From NCBI GenBank assembly GCA_001544655.2, contig FCOD02000015.1, positions 62,001 to 126,000 on the forward strand: DNA of 64,000 nt, in the 5' to 3' direction. Below the pieces are notes generated by a model, which was not told the DNA's origin, made no database searches, and saw nothing but the letters and a program-made list of their open reading frames with translations. Numbering within the stretch: the first letter of the stretch is position 1; each line of letters starts with the position of its first letter. The stretch is from Caballeronia turbans. GTDB taxonomy: Bacteria; Pseudomonadota; Gammaproteobacteria; Burkholderiales; Burkholderiaceae. Positions 53,645-63,058 of the stretch are shown here, in pieces. The position numbers and the translations under genes are program-made.

Positions 53645-55759
53645 ATGAAAAACAAGAACCGTCGTGACTTTCTGCGCGCGGCCGTCGAGGCCGCAGGCGC
53701 GACCGCCGCACTCAACGTGATGCCGCTCGGCATTCGCCAGGCGCTCGCGATTCCCGCGAACAACCGTCATGGATCGATCGAGGACATCGAGCATATCGTC
53801 GTGCTCATGCAGGAAAACCGGTCGTTCGATCATTACTTCGGCACCTTGCGCGGCGTGCGCGGTTTCGGTGACAAGAGCGCGGTGACGCTGCCGAATGGCA
53901 AGCCCGTTTTCAACCAGCCGATCGCGGCCGGCGCGGGCGAAGTGCTGCCGTTTCATCCCGGCGCGTCGAACCTCGGCCTGCAGTTCCTGCAGGATTTGCC
54001 GCACGACTGGGTGAGCGGGCAGGGCGCATTCCACGGCGGTCTGTACGATCAGTGGGTGCCGTTCAAGGGCACGACGACGATGGCGTACCTGCAACGCGAC
54101 GACATCCCGTTCCACTATCAGCTCGCCGACGCCTTCACGATCTGCGACGCCTATCACTGCTCGACGAACACATCGACCGATCCGAACCGCTACTACATGT
54201 GGACGGGCTACCTGGGCAACGACGGCGCGGGCGGCGGTCCGGTCGTCGACAACGCGGAAGCCGGCTACGGCTGGTCCACGTTCCCCGAAGTGCTCGAACG
54301 CGCGGGCATCTCCTGGAAGATCTATCAGGACATCGGCGCCGGGCTCGACGCGAAAAACGCGTGGGGCTGGACTGACGACGCGTACATCGGCAACTACGGC
54401 GACAACTCGCTGCTCTACTTCACGCAATATCAGAACGCGCAGCCGGGCAGTCCGCTGTACGAAAAGGCGCGTCGCGGCACGAACGCGGCCGCCGGCGACG
54501 ACTACTTCGCGATTCTGAAGCGCGATGTGCAAGCCGGCACGCTGCCGCAGGTCTCGTGGATCGTCGCCCCGGAAGCGTTCTCCGAGCATCCGAACTGGCC
54601 CGCGAACTATGGCGCCTGGTACGTCGATCAGGTCTTGCAGGTGCTCACGTCGAATCCGGATGTGTGGAGCAAGACGGCGCTTCTCATCAACTACGACGAA
54701 AACGACGGTTTCTTCGACCATCTCGTTCCGCCTTTCCCGCCGACTTCGAGCGCAAACGGACTTTCGACCGTCGATACGGGCGGCGAGATCTTTCCGGGCA
54801 CCGCGAAATATGCGAGCGGCCCGTATGGACTCGGCGCGCGCGTGCCGATGCTCGTCGTGTCGCCGTGGTCGAAAGGCGGCTGGGTGTGCTCCGAAACCTT
54901 CGACCACACGTCGGTGATCCGCTTCATCCAGAAGCGCTTCGGCCGCGCGCACGGCCTGGCCGAACCGAACATCTCGCCGTGGCGCCGCGCGATTTGCGGC
55001 GATCTCACATCCGCGTTCGACTTCCGCAATCCGAACACCGCGACGCCCACGCTGCCCGCCACGAGCGGCTACGTTCCGCCCGACAAGCTGCGGCATCCAG
55101 ACTACGTGCCTGTTCCGCCCGTCGCGCAGGCGATCCCGAAGCAGGAGCCGGGCGTTCGCGCCGCGCGCGCGTTGCCTTACGAACTGTTCGTGCGAACGCG
55201 CGCGGATGCGTCGAAGGACACCGTCTCGTTCGATTTCGTCAACACGGGCAGCGCGGGCGCGGTATTTCTGCTCTATCGCAACGCGAGCGCGGACGCGCCG
55301 CGCACCTACACGGTCGAAGCGCGCAAGCGTCTCGCGGACCGCGTCGCGGCGAATCCGGACGGCAGCTTCGATTTCGTCGTGCACGGCCCGAACGGCTTTC
55401 TCCGGCGGATCGCCGGCAAGGCGGGCGCGCAGTCGCACGGCTGGTGGTCGCGCGAGCAGGCCGCGCCCGATGTCGCGGAAGGTTACGACGTCGCCAACGG
55501 CAATCTGCAATTGCGGCTCGCGAATCGCGGAACGGCCGCGTGCACCTTCAGCGTGACCAATGCGTACGATCCCTCGAAGACGATCACGCGACGCGTGCGG
55601 GGCGGCGACACCGAGCAGGTCTACCTCGATTTGCGCGAAGCGCACGGCTGGTACGACGTCGAAGTCAAGGTCGACACCGATCGCGCATTCTTGCGCCGCC
55701 TCGCCGGTCACGTCGAGACCGGCCGCGACAGCATGAGCGATCCCGCGCTCGGGGAATGA
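53645..55759 (+). CDS. Phosphocholine-specific phospholipase C, Tat-exported
   Basis: The 704-residue protein is a large non-hemolytic/hemolytic-type phospholipase C (phosphoesterase family). The twin-arginine signal KNRRDFLRAAVEAAGATAAL directs it to the periplasm and beyond. The active-site motifs are VLMQENRSFDHYFGTL near residue 55 and LINYDENDGFFDHL, and the C-terminus holds two repeated beta domains (DUF756-like). It hydrolyses phosphatidylcholine or sphingomyelin to phosphocholine and is often a phosphate-starvation or virulence factor. A terminator follows 68 bp after the stop. Confidence 0.93.
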   Translation: MKNKNRRDFLRAAVEAAGATAALNVMPLGIRQALAIPANNRHGSIEDIEHIVVLMQENRSFDHYFGTLRGVRGFGDKSAVTLPNGKPVFNQPIAAGAGEVLPFHPGASNLGLQFLQDLPHDWVSGQGAFHGGLYDQWVPFKGTTTMAYLQRDDIPFHYQLADAFTICDAYHCSTNTSTDPNRYYMWTGYLGNDGAGGGPVVDNAEAGYGWSTFPEVLERAGISWKIYQDIGAGLDAKNAWGWTDDAYIGNYGDNSLLYFTQYQNAQPGSPLYEKARRGTNAAAGDDYFAILKRDVQAGTLPQVSWIVAPEAFSEHPNWPANYGAWYVDQVLQVLTSNPDVWSKTALLINYDENDGFFDHLVPPFPPTSSANGLSTVDTGGEIFPGTAKYASGPYGLGARVPMLVVSPWSKGGWVCSETFDHTSVIRFIQKRFGRAHGLAEPNISPWRRAICGDLTSAFDFRNPNTATPTLPATSGYVPPDKLRHPDYVPVPPVAQAIPKQEPGVRAARALPYELFVRTRADASKDTVSFDFVNTGSAGAVFLLYRNASADAPRTYTVEARKRLADRVAANPDGSFDFVVHGPNGFLRRIAGKAGAQSHGWWSREQAAPDVAEGYDVANGNLQLRLANRGTAACTFSVTNAYDPSKTITRRVRGGDTEQVYLDLREAHGWYDVEVKVDTDRAFLRRLAGHVETGRDSMSDPALGE

Positions 55760-55826
55760 TCTCGATCGCAAGAATGACTTCCTTATCGCAGTAGGCAACG
55801 CCGACCAGCGAACTCTCATGCCCAAC

Positions 55827-55848
55827 CCCGCGCATGCGGGACTTTTTT
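55827..55848 (+). terminator. Rho-independent terminator after phospholipase C
   Basis: CCCGC, a 4-nt loop (GCAT) and GCGGG form a short GC stem, followed by ACTTTTTT. It lies 68 bp after the phospholipase stop, with no other gene in between. Confidence 0.65.
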
Positions 55849-56045
55849 CCGATCGCGGCTCGTCGTGCAGCGCACATACGTGGGACATCACGCATTGCGA
55901 AGCGCGACGAACCCTGTGAAGATCGAGCGTGCACGCCAGTTCACGCTTGAGCTCGACGCGACGGTGAAATCAAAATGGCACGCCGCGCGTCGTATCGCAC
56001 CATCGAATCCAACAACGAATTGGGGTGCAACACGGAGAGACGGGG

Positions 56046-56492
56046 ATGAGAGAACGAGCAACAGTGCTGCTGGTTCGTCACCAGTCAGTACTGCTGGTCC
56101 GGGAACGCGGCGGACCGTGGTTGCTGCCGGGCGGCGCGGTGGCATTCGACGAACTGACGATTATTGCGGCGATCCGAGCGCTGCACGAAGACACCGGGGT
56201 GCAGGCGAGCGCCGCCGCTTTTCTGTTTCAGCAGGCATCGGCGCATCATCTGCATCATGTCTTTCGCATCGCGATACCGGACGACGTCCATCTGCGGCCG
56301 AAAGCCGGAGCCAGATTCCATGAGCTATTTTGGGTGGAGGCGCATCAGCTCGCGCATGTCAGCGCGACTCCGGGCACCCGGGCGATCCTGACGCGCGCAA
56401 TGGGCGGCGGCCGTGAGTCCACGCGGCACGCGTGGAGCAACGGTGGGGTGGAGCAGGAGGCCGCGGCCGGTTTTGGGAGGCGCGGCCGCTAA
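56046..56492 (+). CDS. NUDIX-domain protein with degenerate NUDIX box
   Basis: The 148-residue protein has the NUDIX fold (VLLVRERGGPWLLPGGAV). The box reads GAVAFDELTIIAAIRALHED, with TG next, where the canonical REUXEEXGU would be. The Arg and the first Glu (FDE) are kept, but RE is RA and the second EE is ED. Catalytic magnesium ligands are thus partly replaced, so hydrolase activity may be altered or absent. The start at 56046 has GGGGATG-adjacent purines but no strong box. It stands alone; the hydrolysed nucleotide or other substrate is unknown. Confidence 0.78.
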   Translation: MRERATVLLVRHQSVLLVRERGGPWLLPGGAVAFDELTIIAAIRALHEDTGVQASAAAFLFQQASAHHLHHVFRIAIPDDVHLRPKAGARFHELFWVEAHQLAHVSATPGTRAILTRAMGGGRESTRHAWSNGGVEQEAAAGFGRRGR

Positions 56493-56615
56493 GTCGCTTC
56501 GGCTTGTTTCCAGCTAACTGTATTTCTTGTCTGCGCAAACCACGCAGGCGCGTACTTCGCTGCGAAATGAATACTTTTTCGGCGACGTTGGGCCTATGCT
56601 ACCGTTTGAACGGTT

Positions 56616-56646
56616 GCGGGCGCTCGAGCGAAGGTCGAGCGCCCGC
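56616..56646. other. Strong hairpin upstream of a small membrane protein gene
   Basis: GCGGGCGCTCGA and TCGAGCGCCCGC form a perfect 12-bp stem with a 7-nt loop. No T-tract follows, so it is not a classical terminator. It sits 50 bp before the ATG at 56697 and may act on the leader RNA. Confidence 0.5.
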
Positions 56647-56696
56647 ACCTGCCATTGAGCAACGGAAGCATTCGCCCCTGATTGGCGGAGGAAACC

Positions 56697-56825
56697 ATGA
56701 AGCTCGTCAGCATGTTTGCCGGAACCGTCGGATTCGTGGCCGTCGTCGGCCTTTCCTTATTGGCCGTTGCGGACATTCTCTTGACGCCATCCGACAAACC
56801 CGCAGAGAAAGAACGGCTCGCGTAA
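56697..56825 (+). CDS. Small membrane protein (42 residues)
   Basis: A single hydrophobic segment (FVAVVGLSLLAVADILLT, about residues 13-30) follows MKLVSMFAG, and a charged tail (DKPAEKERLA) follows it. The strong GGAGG box at 56688 precedes the ATG at good distance, and the hydrophobic-charged pattern is protein-like, so I consider it real despite its size. I do not recognise the family. It may be a stress- or envelope-associated single-pass protein. Confidence 0.6.
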   Translation: MKLVSMFAGTVGFVAVVGLSLLAVADILLTPSDKPAEKERLA

Positions 56826-57191
56826 CACGGCGCTTTCTTTCAGACCGCCGAATGACCGTTTAATTGTCGGTCAAATCGATGAGCCGGCTGTCCATGAAAC
56901 GTCGAATTTCAGTTGAAGGCATTCGAATGCGAAATGCTGTCTTTCTATAACCAGACGACAGTGATAATGAGCGATGCATCATAATTCCATTATCGCGGAC
57001 GCCCTTTGCTCCGGCGGCGCGACGATGCCAGGCCCGGCGGGGCAAGGGCCAAGTGCCGCCGGGCGCGGCGCGCGTCGACGGTCGATCGAACAGACCTGCT
57101 TTCACCCCTTTGTTCAGGGATTTGCGCGCGTCGGATGCATCCGAAAATCATGCCTACAGTTCGCATGCCGGAAATCGGCGAATTTGAGATG

Positions 57192-57200
57192 TGATATAAT
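57192..57200 (+). promoter_or_regulatory. Extended -10 promoter in the 56826-57289 gap
   Basis: TGATATAAT is a perfect extended -10 (TGnTATAAT) in an AT-rich stretch. It lies about 90 bp before the small gene at 57290. No consensus -35 is seen, which extended -10 promoters do not need. The rest of the 464-bp gap holds no supported gene. Confidence 0.5.
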
Positions 57201-57289
57201 TGTCGATAAATCAAAGTTCATTCGGTCAAAACTTTCAGTCACGGGTTTTATCAAATGCTTGATTCAACGCGTATGAGCGCGGAGGAAGC

Positions 57290-57478
57290 ATGTCAGTAGT
57301 CGGTGTCATAGGCGCAATTGTTTTTTTCGCAATAATCGGTCTTGCATTGCTGGCCGTGATCGAAATTATCTTTTCGCCTTTTGCCAAACATAAGGCAAAT
57401 GAAACGAGCAAGCACGGCCACAAGCGGCCGACCTGGTATCGCAGGCGCGAAGTCGCCGTGCGCCGCGACGAGCCCTGA
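57290..57478 (+). CDS. Small membrane protein (62 residues)
   Basis: The protein has one long hydrophobic helix (VVGVIGAIVFFAIIGLALLA and on to about residue 29), then a highly basic tail (HKRPTWYRRREVAVRRDEP) that should face the cytoplasm. GCGGAGGAAGC precedes the ATG, the same box style as the 42-residue gene at 56697. The family is unknown. An extended -10 lies upstream. Confidence 0.65.
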   Translation: MSVVGVIGAIVFFAIIGLALLAVIEIIFSPFAKHKANETSKHGHKRPTWYRRREVAVRRDEP

Positions 57479-57809
57479 TCGACGCCAAATTTTCCTGATC
57501 CGCCAACAGCTTAGCGTACCCTCCCGAGCCGGCTGACACAGCCGCCACCAGCCTGCCGATCATGAAGCAGTGCCATATTTTCGGCACATCCGTTCAAATC
57601 CCTCGCATTAATTAGCTCTCGCAACTGTGCGATAACGCACCGCACGCGCTTTCCCCAGACTCTAGTCTTTCTTCGCCGGCACACGCATGAAATGGACTGT
57701 TCATCATTTCAAAAGCGCCGGACCACAACACATATAAAGACAGTTAAGCGTTTAGCTAAAGACCTGCATCGGGTCGACTGGCGAATGGCTGCTGTCTGAG
57801 GGAAAAGAA
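57479..57809. other. Intergenic region before the polysaccharide genes
   Basis: These 331 bp precede the first gene of the polysaccharide cluster. They are AT-richer than the genes and probably hold the cluster promoter, but I found no unambiguous -35/-10 pair, JUMPstart-like motif or hairpin. GAGGGAAA lies just before the 57810 ATG. Confidence 0.35.
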
Positions 57810-59168
57810 ATGGCGCAACCCGCATATCCTTCCGTGCTTGAATGGTGGACGCGCGTCGAAAAGCGGCTCTATGGTGACTCGGACGAGACTCCGCAGAGCC
57901 GCTCTCTTGTCCGTGCACCGATCATGGTCTTGTACGACGGCTGTGAGAACATCGAAGCGCTGTGGAAAGCGCTGCTCCAATGCCGAACGCCGCATATCCA
58001 GGTTGTTTGGAAGTCGCCCGAGTCGGACGAAATGCGTCTGCTGGCGGAGTCGTATGTCGCGATACCGGAGAAGCTCTTCTTCCTGAAGTCGCTTCAGACG
58101 AGCCTGCGGCGTGTCGCCGTTCTCGTCGGGCGGGCGCAGAAGCGTCTGGAGTCCGCTTCGTCGCCGCGTGACTTTCCGCTCGTCAAGGCGAAGGCGCAGC
58201 CGGCGCGACTTTCGGCTCTCACGTCGGCGTGCTTCGCGTTGCGGCATCTCGGCCGCAAGGTGCTGAATCAGCCGCTCAAGCTGCTGGTGCAGCGCGGACA
58301 CTGGGTGCTGGCGTACCGTCGCACCGACACGCCCTCCGAGTTGCGCGCGGGGAGCAGTGTCGACGGTGACGAAAGCCGCAACTGGGTCACGCTTCCCGGC
58401 ATGACGTCGCAATTTCACGCCGACCCGTTCCTCTGGCGCGGCAAGAACGGCGACTACCATCTGTTCTTCGAGAGCCTTCCCTACGACACGAACCGCGGGA
58501 CGATCAGCCATATTGCGTTCGATCCGGTCAAGCAGACATGGCAGGAGACGCCGCGCGTCGTGCTCGACAAGAGCTATCACCTGTCGTACCCGTTTCTCTT
58601 CGAGCACGAAGGCGAGGTCTTCATGATTCCGGAGACCTGCGGCAATCGCACGATCGAGATGTATCGGGCCGCTTCATTCCCGACCGACTGGGCGCTGCAC
58701 AAGGTGATCATGCGCGATGTCGTCGCCGCCGATACGACGCTCCATCACGACGGCAAGACCTGGTGGATGTTCACGAGCATCACCGAAGAGGGCGGATCGA
58801 ACTGGGACGAACTGTCGATCTTCTATTCGGATAGCCCGTTCGGCGAATGGACCGCGCATCCGATGAACCCGGTCGTCTCCGACTGCCGTCTCGCCCGCAT
58901 GGCCGGCAACCTGTTCAAGGACGCGCAGAACCGCCTGATTCGTCCCGCGCAGAATTGCGAGCGCGAATATGGCGCCGCGCTGACGTTCCGCGAGATCACC
59001 GAACTCACGACCACGACGTATGCCGAGCGGACCGTGTCGATTCGCACGCCGCCGCGCGGCCACCAGGGACTTCACACGTGGAATGCAGTCGGCGGGATCA
59101 CCGTCATCGATCTGAAGACGCAGCTTCGCAAGTGGAATCCCTGGCGCGGGCCGATGAGGCGCGCATGA
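57810..59168 (+). CDS. Glucosamine inositolphosphorylceramide transferase-like protein
   Basis: The 452-residue protein has an N-terminal Rossmann-like part of about 190 residues (APIMVLYDGCENIEALW) and a C-terminal five-bladed-propeller-like domain of the GIPC-transferase-1 N-terminal family. Its markers are MTSQFHADPFLWRGKNGDYH, ESLPYDTNRGTIS, YPFLFEHEGEVFMIPE and FKDAQNRLIRPAQNC. Such proteins occur in bacterial surface-polysaccharide clusters, probably as transferases or formyl/sugar-modifying enzymes. It is followed by a GT4 and an AsnB-type gene on the same strand. The exact reaction is unknown. Confidence 0.75.
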   Translation: MAQPAYPSVLEWWTRVEKRLYGDSDETPQSRSLVRAPIMVLYDGCENIEALWKALLQCRTPHIQVVWKSPESDEMRLLAESYVAIPEKLFFLKSLQTSLRRVAVLVGRAQKRLESASSPRDFPLVKAKAQPARLSALTSACFALRHLGRKVLNQPLKLLVQRGHWVLAYRRTDTPSELRAGSSVDGDESRNWVTLPGMTSQFHADPFLWRGKNGDYHLFFESLPYDTNRGTISHIAFDPVKQTWQETPRVVLDKSYHLSYPFLFEHEGEVFMIPETCGNRTIEMYRAASFPTDWALHKVIMRDVVAADTTLHHDGKTWWMFTSITEEGGSNWDELSIFYSDSPFGEWTAHPMNPVVSDCRLARMAGNLFKDAQNRLIRPAQNCEREYGAALTFREITELTTTTYAERTVSIRTPPRGHQGLHTWNAVGGITVIDLKTQLRKWNPWRGPMRRA

Positions 59169-59439
59169 CGCGACAGGCGCCCGTCGGCGGCTGCGCACGG
59201 GCAAGAGAACCGGCGTGTGGCACGTCGCACAGTGCGTGCCACGGCGCCGGCTTACATTGGTGATTCATCGGAGACTGGAAGCCGCATCGCGCGTTTGTCT
59301 TTAGCGCGCGTCACGCAGGTCCTCCGGCGAGGCAGCCCATCGCCATAAAACACCCGTCACAGCACCAGCATCTCCGCCAGCGGCGCGCGCGTCGGTTGCC
59401 TGGGGACGGGCCCATCGTAGAAAAACGGCAGCCGGGACC

Positions 59440-60573
59440 ATGAAGCTTCTCCATGTCATCGTTGCGCTCAATGCGGACGGCGCTGAACGCATGCTCCAGC
59501 GACTCATCGAGTCGCACATCGAAGATCCGCGGTTTCGTCACGTCGTCTGCTCGCTCACGACGACCGGCAAGGTCGGTGAGGAACTTGCCGCTCGCGGCAT
59601 CGACGTGCATAGCCTCGGCATGCGTTCGCCGCTCGGCTTTCCGCGCGCGCTGTGGCAACTCGTGAAACTGATTCGCGCAGTACGCCCCGACATCATTCAG
59701 ACGTGGATGTATCACGCCGACTTTCTCGGCGGACTCGCGGGACGGCTCGCGGCGCACAAGCGCATCGTCTGGGGCGTGCGCACCACCGACGTCAGATCGG
59801 GCGGCTCGCGCGTGACCGTGCTGCTGCGCAAGGTCTGCGCGTGGCTGTCGTACTCCGTGCCGCAGGCGATCGTGTGCGCGGCCGAGGCATCGCGCCGGGC
59901 GCACGTATTGGTCGGCTATGACGCGAGCCGCATGATGGTCGTGCCGAACGGATTCGATGTCGCACGCCTTGCCGCGACGCCCGAGCAACGCGCCGCGATC
60001 CGCCAGCAATGCGGATTCGGCGATGGCACGGTCGTCGTCGGCATCCTGGGGCGTTTCCATCCGGTGAAGGATCATCAGAATTTCGTGCGCGCGGCAGGCA
60101 TCCTGGCCGCGCGCCATCCCGACGTGCGTTTCATGATGGTCGGGCGCGATCTCGACGCGAACAATCGCGAGCTCGCCGACTGGATCGCGCAGACGGGATT
60201 CGCGTCGCGCTTCGTGCTGCTCGGCGAGCGGCGCGACGTGCCCGCGTGCCTGTCGGCGATGGACGTGTTCTGCCTTTCGTCGCGCACGGAGGGCTTTCCG
60301 AACGTGGTCGGCGAGGCAATGGCGATGGCGCTGCCATGCGTCGTCACCGATGTCGGCGATGCGGCCATGCTCGTCGCCAATACGGGCGTGGTTGTCGCGA
60401 AGGAAAACACCGACGCGCTCGCGGCCGGACTGTCCCGCGTCGTCGACATGACACCCGACGAGCGCATCCGTCTCGGCCAGATGGCGAAAGCGCGCATCCA
60501 TGCCGAATTCACGATGATGCGCGCGCGCGAGCGTTTCGAAGATATCTACCTGCGGCTCGTCGAAGAAAAGTGA
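59440..60573 (+). CDS. Glycosyltransferase family 4
   Basis: The 377-residue GT-B enzyme has the N-terminal LHVIVALNADGAERMLQRL and the C-terminal GT4 signature: ILGRFHPVKDHQNF, VMVGRDLDANN-like and SSRTEGFPNVVGEAMAMALP with the E-x7-E motif. It transfers a sugar from a nucleotide donor to a growing lipid-linked polysaccharide at the cytoplasmic face. It starts about 270 bp after the preceding gene and ends 46 bp before asnB. Donor and linkage cannot be read from sequence. Confidence 0.9.
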   Translation: MKLLHVIVALNADGAERMLQRLIESHIEDPRFRHVVCSLTTTGKVGEELAARGIDVHSLGMRSPLGFPRALWQLVKLIRAVRPDIIQTWMYHADFLGGLAGRLAAHKRIVWGVRTTDVRSGGSRVTVLLRKVCAWLSYSVPQAIVCAAEASRRAHVLVGYDASRMMVVPNGFDVARLAATPEQRAAIRQQCGFGDGTVVVGILGRFHPVKDHQNFVRAAGILAARHPDVRFMMVGRDLDANNRELADWIAQTGFASRFVLLGERRDVPACLSAMDVFCLSSRTEGFPNVVGEAMAMALPCVVTDVGDAAMLVANTGVVVAKENTDALAAGLSRVVDMTPDERIRLGQMAKARIHAEFTMMRARERFEDIYLRLVEEK

Positions 60574-60619
60574 GCATCGCATAAGCGTGGCCTCTGGCCG
60601 CAACTGAAGGAGAACGAAC

Positions 60620-62641
60620 ATGTGCGGTATCGTCGGCTTTCTGGGTGGTCGCGGCATCGGCCCGGGCGACTCGAAGACAACGGTCAGGAAGATGGCGCTC
60701 GCCATCGCCTATCGCGGACCCGACGACGCGGGCGAGTGGACCGATGATCTGCGCGGCATCGCGCTCGGCCATCGCCGGCTGGCGATTCAGGATCTCTCGT
60801 CGGCGGGGCATCAGCCGATGTCATCGGGCAGCGGCCGTTATGTCATCGTCTTCAATGGCGAGATCTATAACCATCTCGATCTGCGCGATGAGCTCGAGGA
60901 CACGCAGCGCGCGCCTGTCTGGCGCGGAAGTTCGGATACCGAAACATTGATGGCCGGCTTCGATGCGTGGGGCATTCAGGCGACCATCGAACGCGCGGTC
61001 GGCATGTTCGCGTTCGCCGTGTGGGACCGGCAGGAATGCCAGCTCACGCTCGCGCGCGACCGGATCGGCGAAAAACCCCTTTACTACGGCTGGCAGGGAC
61101 AGGGCGAAGAAGCCGCGTTCGTGTTCGGCTCCGAGCTCAAGGGGCTGCGCGAGCATCCCGCGTTCGAGAACAACGTCGATCGCGGCGCGCTGACGCTGCA
61201 GATCCGTCACGGTTGCGTGCCGGCGCCGTATTCCATCTTCGAAGGCATCTACAAGCTTGAACCGGGCAAGATGCTCACCGTGTCGCTCGAACGGCGTGAG
61301 CCGCGCATCTGGCCGTACTGGTCCGGCGTCGAGGCGGCCGTCAACGGTGCGGCACGCGGCTTCGCGGGCAGCCCGGAGGACGCCGTCGACGAACTCGAGC
61401 ACCTGCTGAGCGATGCGATCCGCCAGCAGATGCTCTCCGACGTGCCGCTCGGCGCGTTCCTCTCGGGCGGCGTGGACTCGTCGACCATCGTCGCGCTGAT
61501 GCAGAAGCAATCGTCGCGTCCGGTGAAGACGTTCACGATCGGCTTCAACGAAAGCGACTTCGACGAAGCGAAGCTCGCGAAGGCCGTCTCGGCGCATCTC
61601 GGCACCGACCATACGGAGTTGTACGTGACGGCGCGTGAGGCGCTCGACGTCATTCCGCGTCTGCCCGAACTCTACGACGAACCGTTCGCCGATTCGTCGC
61701 AGATACCGACGTTCCTCGTGTCGCAGCTCGCCAGGCAACACGTGACGGTCTCGCTGTCCGGCGACGCCGGCGACGAGCTCTTCTGCGGCTATCAGCGCTA
61801 CCGGACCGCACCCGACATGTGGGACAAGATGACGGTGCTGCCAGCGGCGCTGCGCAAGCTGGCGGCATCGGGCATCGTCGGGATATCGCCGAAGCGCTGG
61901 AACAGCATGGCGGGGCTGATGGAACCGATTCTGCCGTCGTCGCTACGCGGCGTGAAAGTCGGCGACAAGCTGCACAAGGGCGCGCAACTGCTGTCGTGCC
62001 AGTCGCGCGACGAGGTTTATCTGCACCTGATGTCGCAATGGAACGACCCGGCCGCGCTCGTGATCGGCGGTCACCAGCCGCCGACGCTGATGACCGGCAA
62101 CGCGCCGGCCTTCACCGGCCTCGACGACGTGCAGCGCATGATGGCGCTCGACATGATCACCTATCTGCCCGACGACATTCTCACGAAGGTCGATCGCGCC
62201 GCGATGGGCGTCTCGCTCGAAACGCGCGTGCCGTTCCTCGATCATCGTGTCGTGGAGTTCGCGTGGCGCCTGCCGCAGTCGTTGAAGGTGCGCGACGGAC
62301 AAACCAAATGGGCGCTGCGCCAGGTGCTTTATCGTCATGTGCCGCGCGCGATGATCGAGCGGCCCAAGCAGGGCTTCGGCGTGCCGATCACGCACTGGCT
62401 GCGCGGCGAGCTGCGCGACTGGGCCGAAGCGCTGCTCGACGCATCGCGGCTGCGTCGCGAGGGCTTCTTCGATCCGACGATCGTGCGGGCGAAATGGCAG
62501 CAGCATCTGTCGGGCGAGCAGAACTGGCACCGGCAGTTGTGGAACGTGCTGATGTTCCAGCAGTGGCTCGAGCATCAGCATGCTTCGTCGATCCCGCTGT
62601 TCACGTCGCCTGCGGCCGATCTCGCTGGCATGGAGAGCTGA
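60620..62641 (+). CDS. asnB: Asparagine synthase (glutamine-hydrolysing)
   Basis: The 673-residue protein has an N-terminal class-II glutaminase domain with the nucleophile Cys after the initiator Met (MCGIVGFLGG) and AYRGPDDAGEW. The C-terminal synthetase domain has the ATP PP-loop LSGGVDSSTIV and LSGDAGDELFCGY. It would make asparagine or amidate a uronic-acid-type sugar in a polysaccharide; in such clusters AsnB/WbpS-like proteins do the latter. AAGGAG precedes the ATG. A strong terminator follows 48 bp after the stop, ending the operon. Confidence 0.92.
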   Translation: MCGIVGFLGGRGIGPGDSKTTVRKMALAIAYRGPDDAGEWTDDLRGIALGHRRLAIQDLSSAGHQPMSSGSGRYVIVFNGEIYNHLDLRDELEDTQRAPVWRGSSDTETLMAGFDAWGIQATIERAVGMFAFAVWDRQECQLTLARDRIGEKPLYYGWQGQGEEAAFVFGSELKGLREHPAFENNVDRGALTLQIRHGCVPAPYSIFEGIYKLEPGKMLTVSLERREPRIWPYWSGVEAAVNGAARGFAGSPEDAVDELEHLLSDAIRQQMLSDVPLGAFLSGGVDSSTIVALMQKQSSRPVKTFTIGFNESDFDEAKLAKAVSAHLGTDHTELYVTAREALDVIPRLPELYDEPFADSSQIPTFLVSQLARQHVTVSLSGDAGDELFCGYQRYRTAPDMWDKMTVLPAALRKLAASGIVGISPKRWNSMAGLMEPILPSSLRGVKVGDKLHKGAQLLSCQSRDEVYLHLMSQWNDPAALVIGGHQPPTLMTGNAPAFTGLDDVQRMMALDMITYLPDDILTKVDRAAMGVSLETRVPFLDHRVVEFAWRLPQSLKVRDGQTKWALRQVLYRHVPRAMIERPKQGFGVPITHWLRGELRDWAEALLDASRLRREGFFDPTIVRAKWQQHLSGEQNWHRQLWNVLMFQQWLEHQHASSIPLFTSPAADLAGMES

Positions 62642-62688
62642 TATCGTTGCGCGGCGCATGCGCGCCGCGCGTGACGACATCCATGACG

Positions 62689-62720
62689 AAAGGCCCTGGT
62701 CTACCGGACCAGGGCCTTTT
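62689..62720 (+). terminator. Rho-independent terminator after asnB, part of a repeat
   Basis: AAAGGCCCTGGTC (62689-62701) and GACCAGGGCCTTT (62707-62719) form a perfect 13-bp stem with a 5-nt loop and a short T-tract. The other strand reads as a terminator too. A near-identical copy lies at 63059-63090. A second perfect 9-bp hairpin (62649-62670) precedes it. Confidence 0.8.
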
Positions 62721-63058
62721 GCCTGGGCGCACACGCCTGCGATCTTCTCCCGGTTTCATGATGGGCAAATATGGGCAGGCGTAGCCGATGCGCTGCCGAT
62801 TACGGCATCGGCACGGGCGTCTCCTTGCGCGCACACGCCCGCGATCGACGCGCCTGATTCTCCCCGTTTCATCAAGGGCGAACATGGGCAGGGCGTGGTT
62901 ACGCCATCGCCGAATCTGTCAGGCCCCGGCCGGATGACGAACGGCCTTTTGTTCGTGCGCGAACGCCTGCGATCGACGCGCCCGATTCCCCCGTTTCCCG
63001 TTGAGAGAATCCACGAAGAGCGTGGTCGACGCTCGGCTCACGAGGGCACCGCCAAAGC

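Noticed and set aside
56616-56646. 12-bp hairpin read as a terminator
   Set aside because: The stem is strong but there is no T-tract on either strand, so I list it as a hairpin of unknown role.
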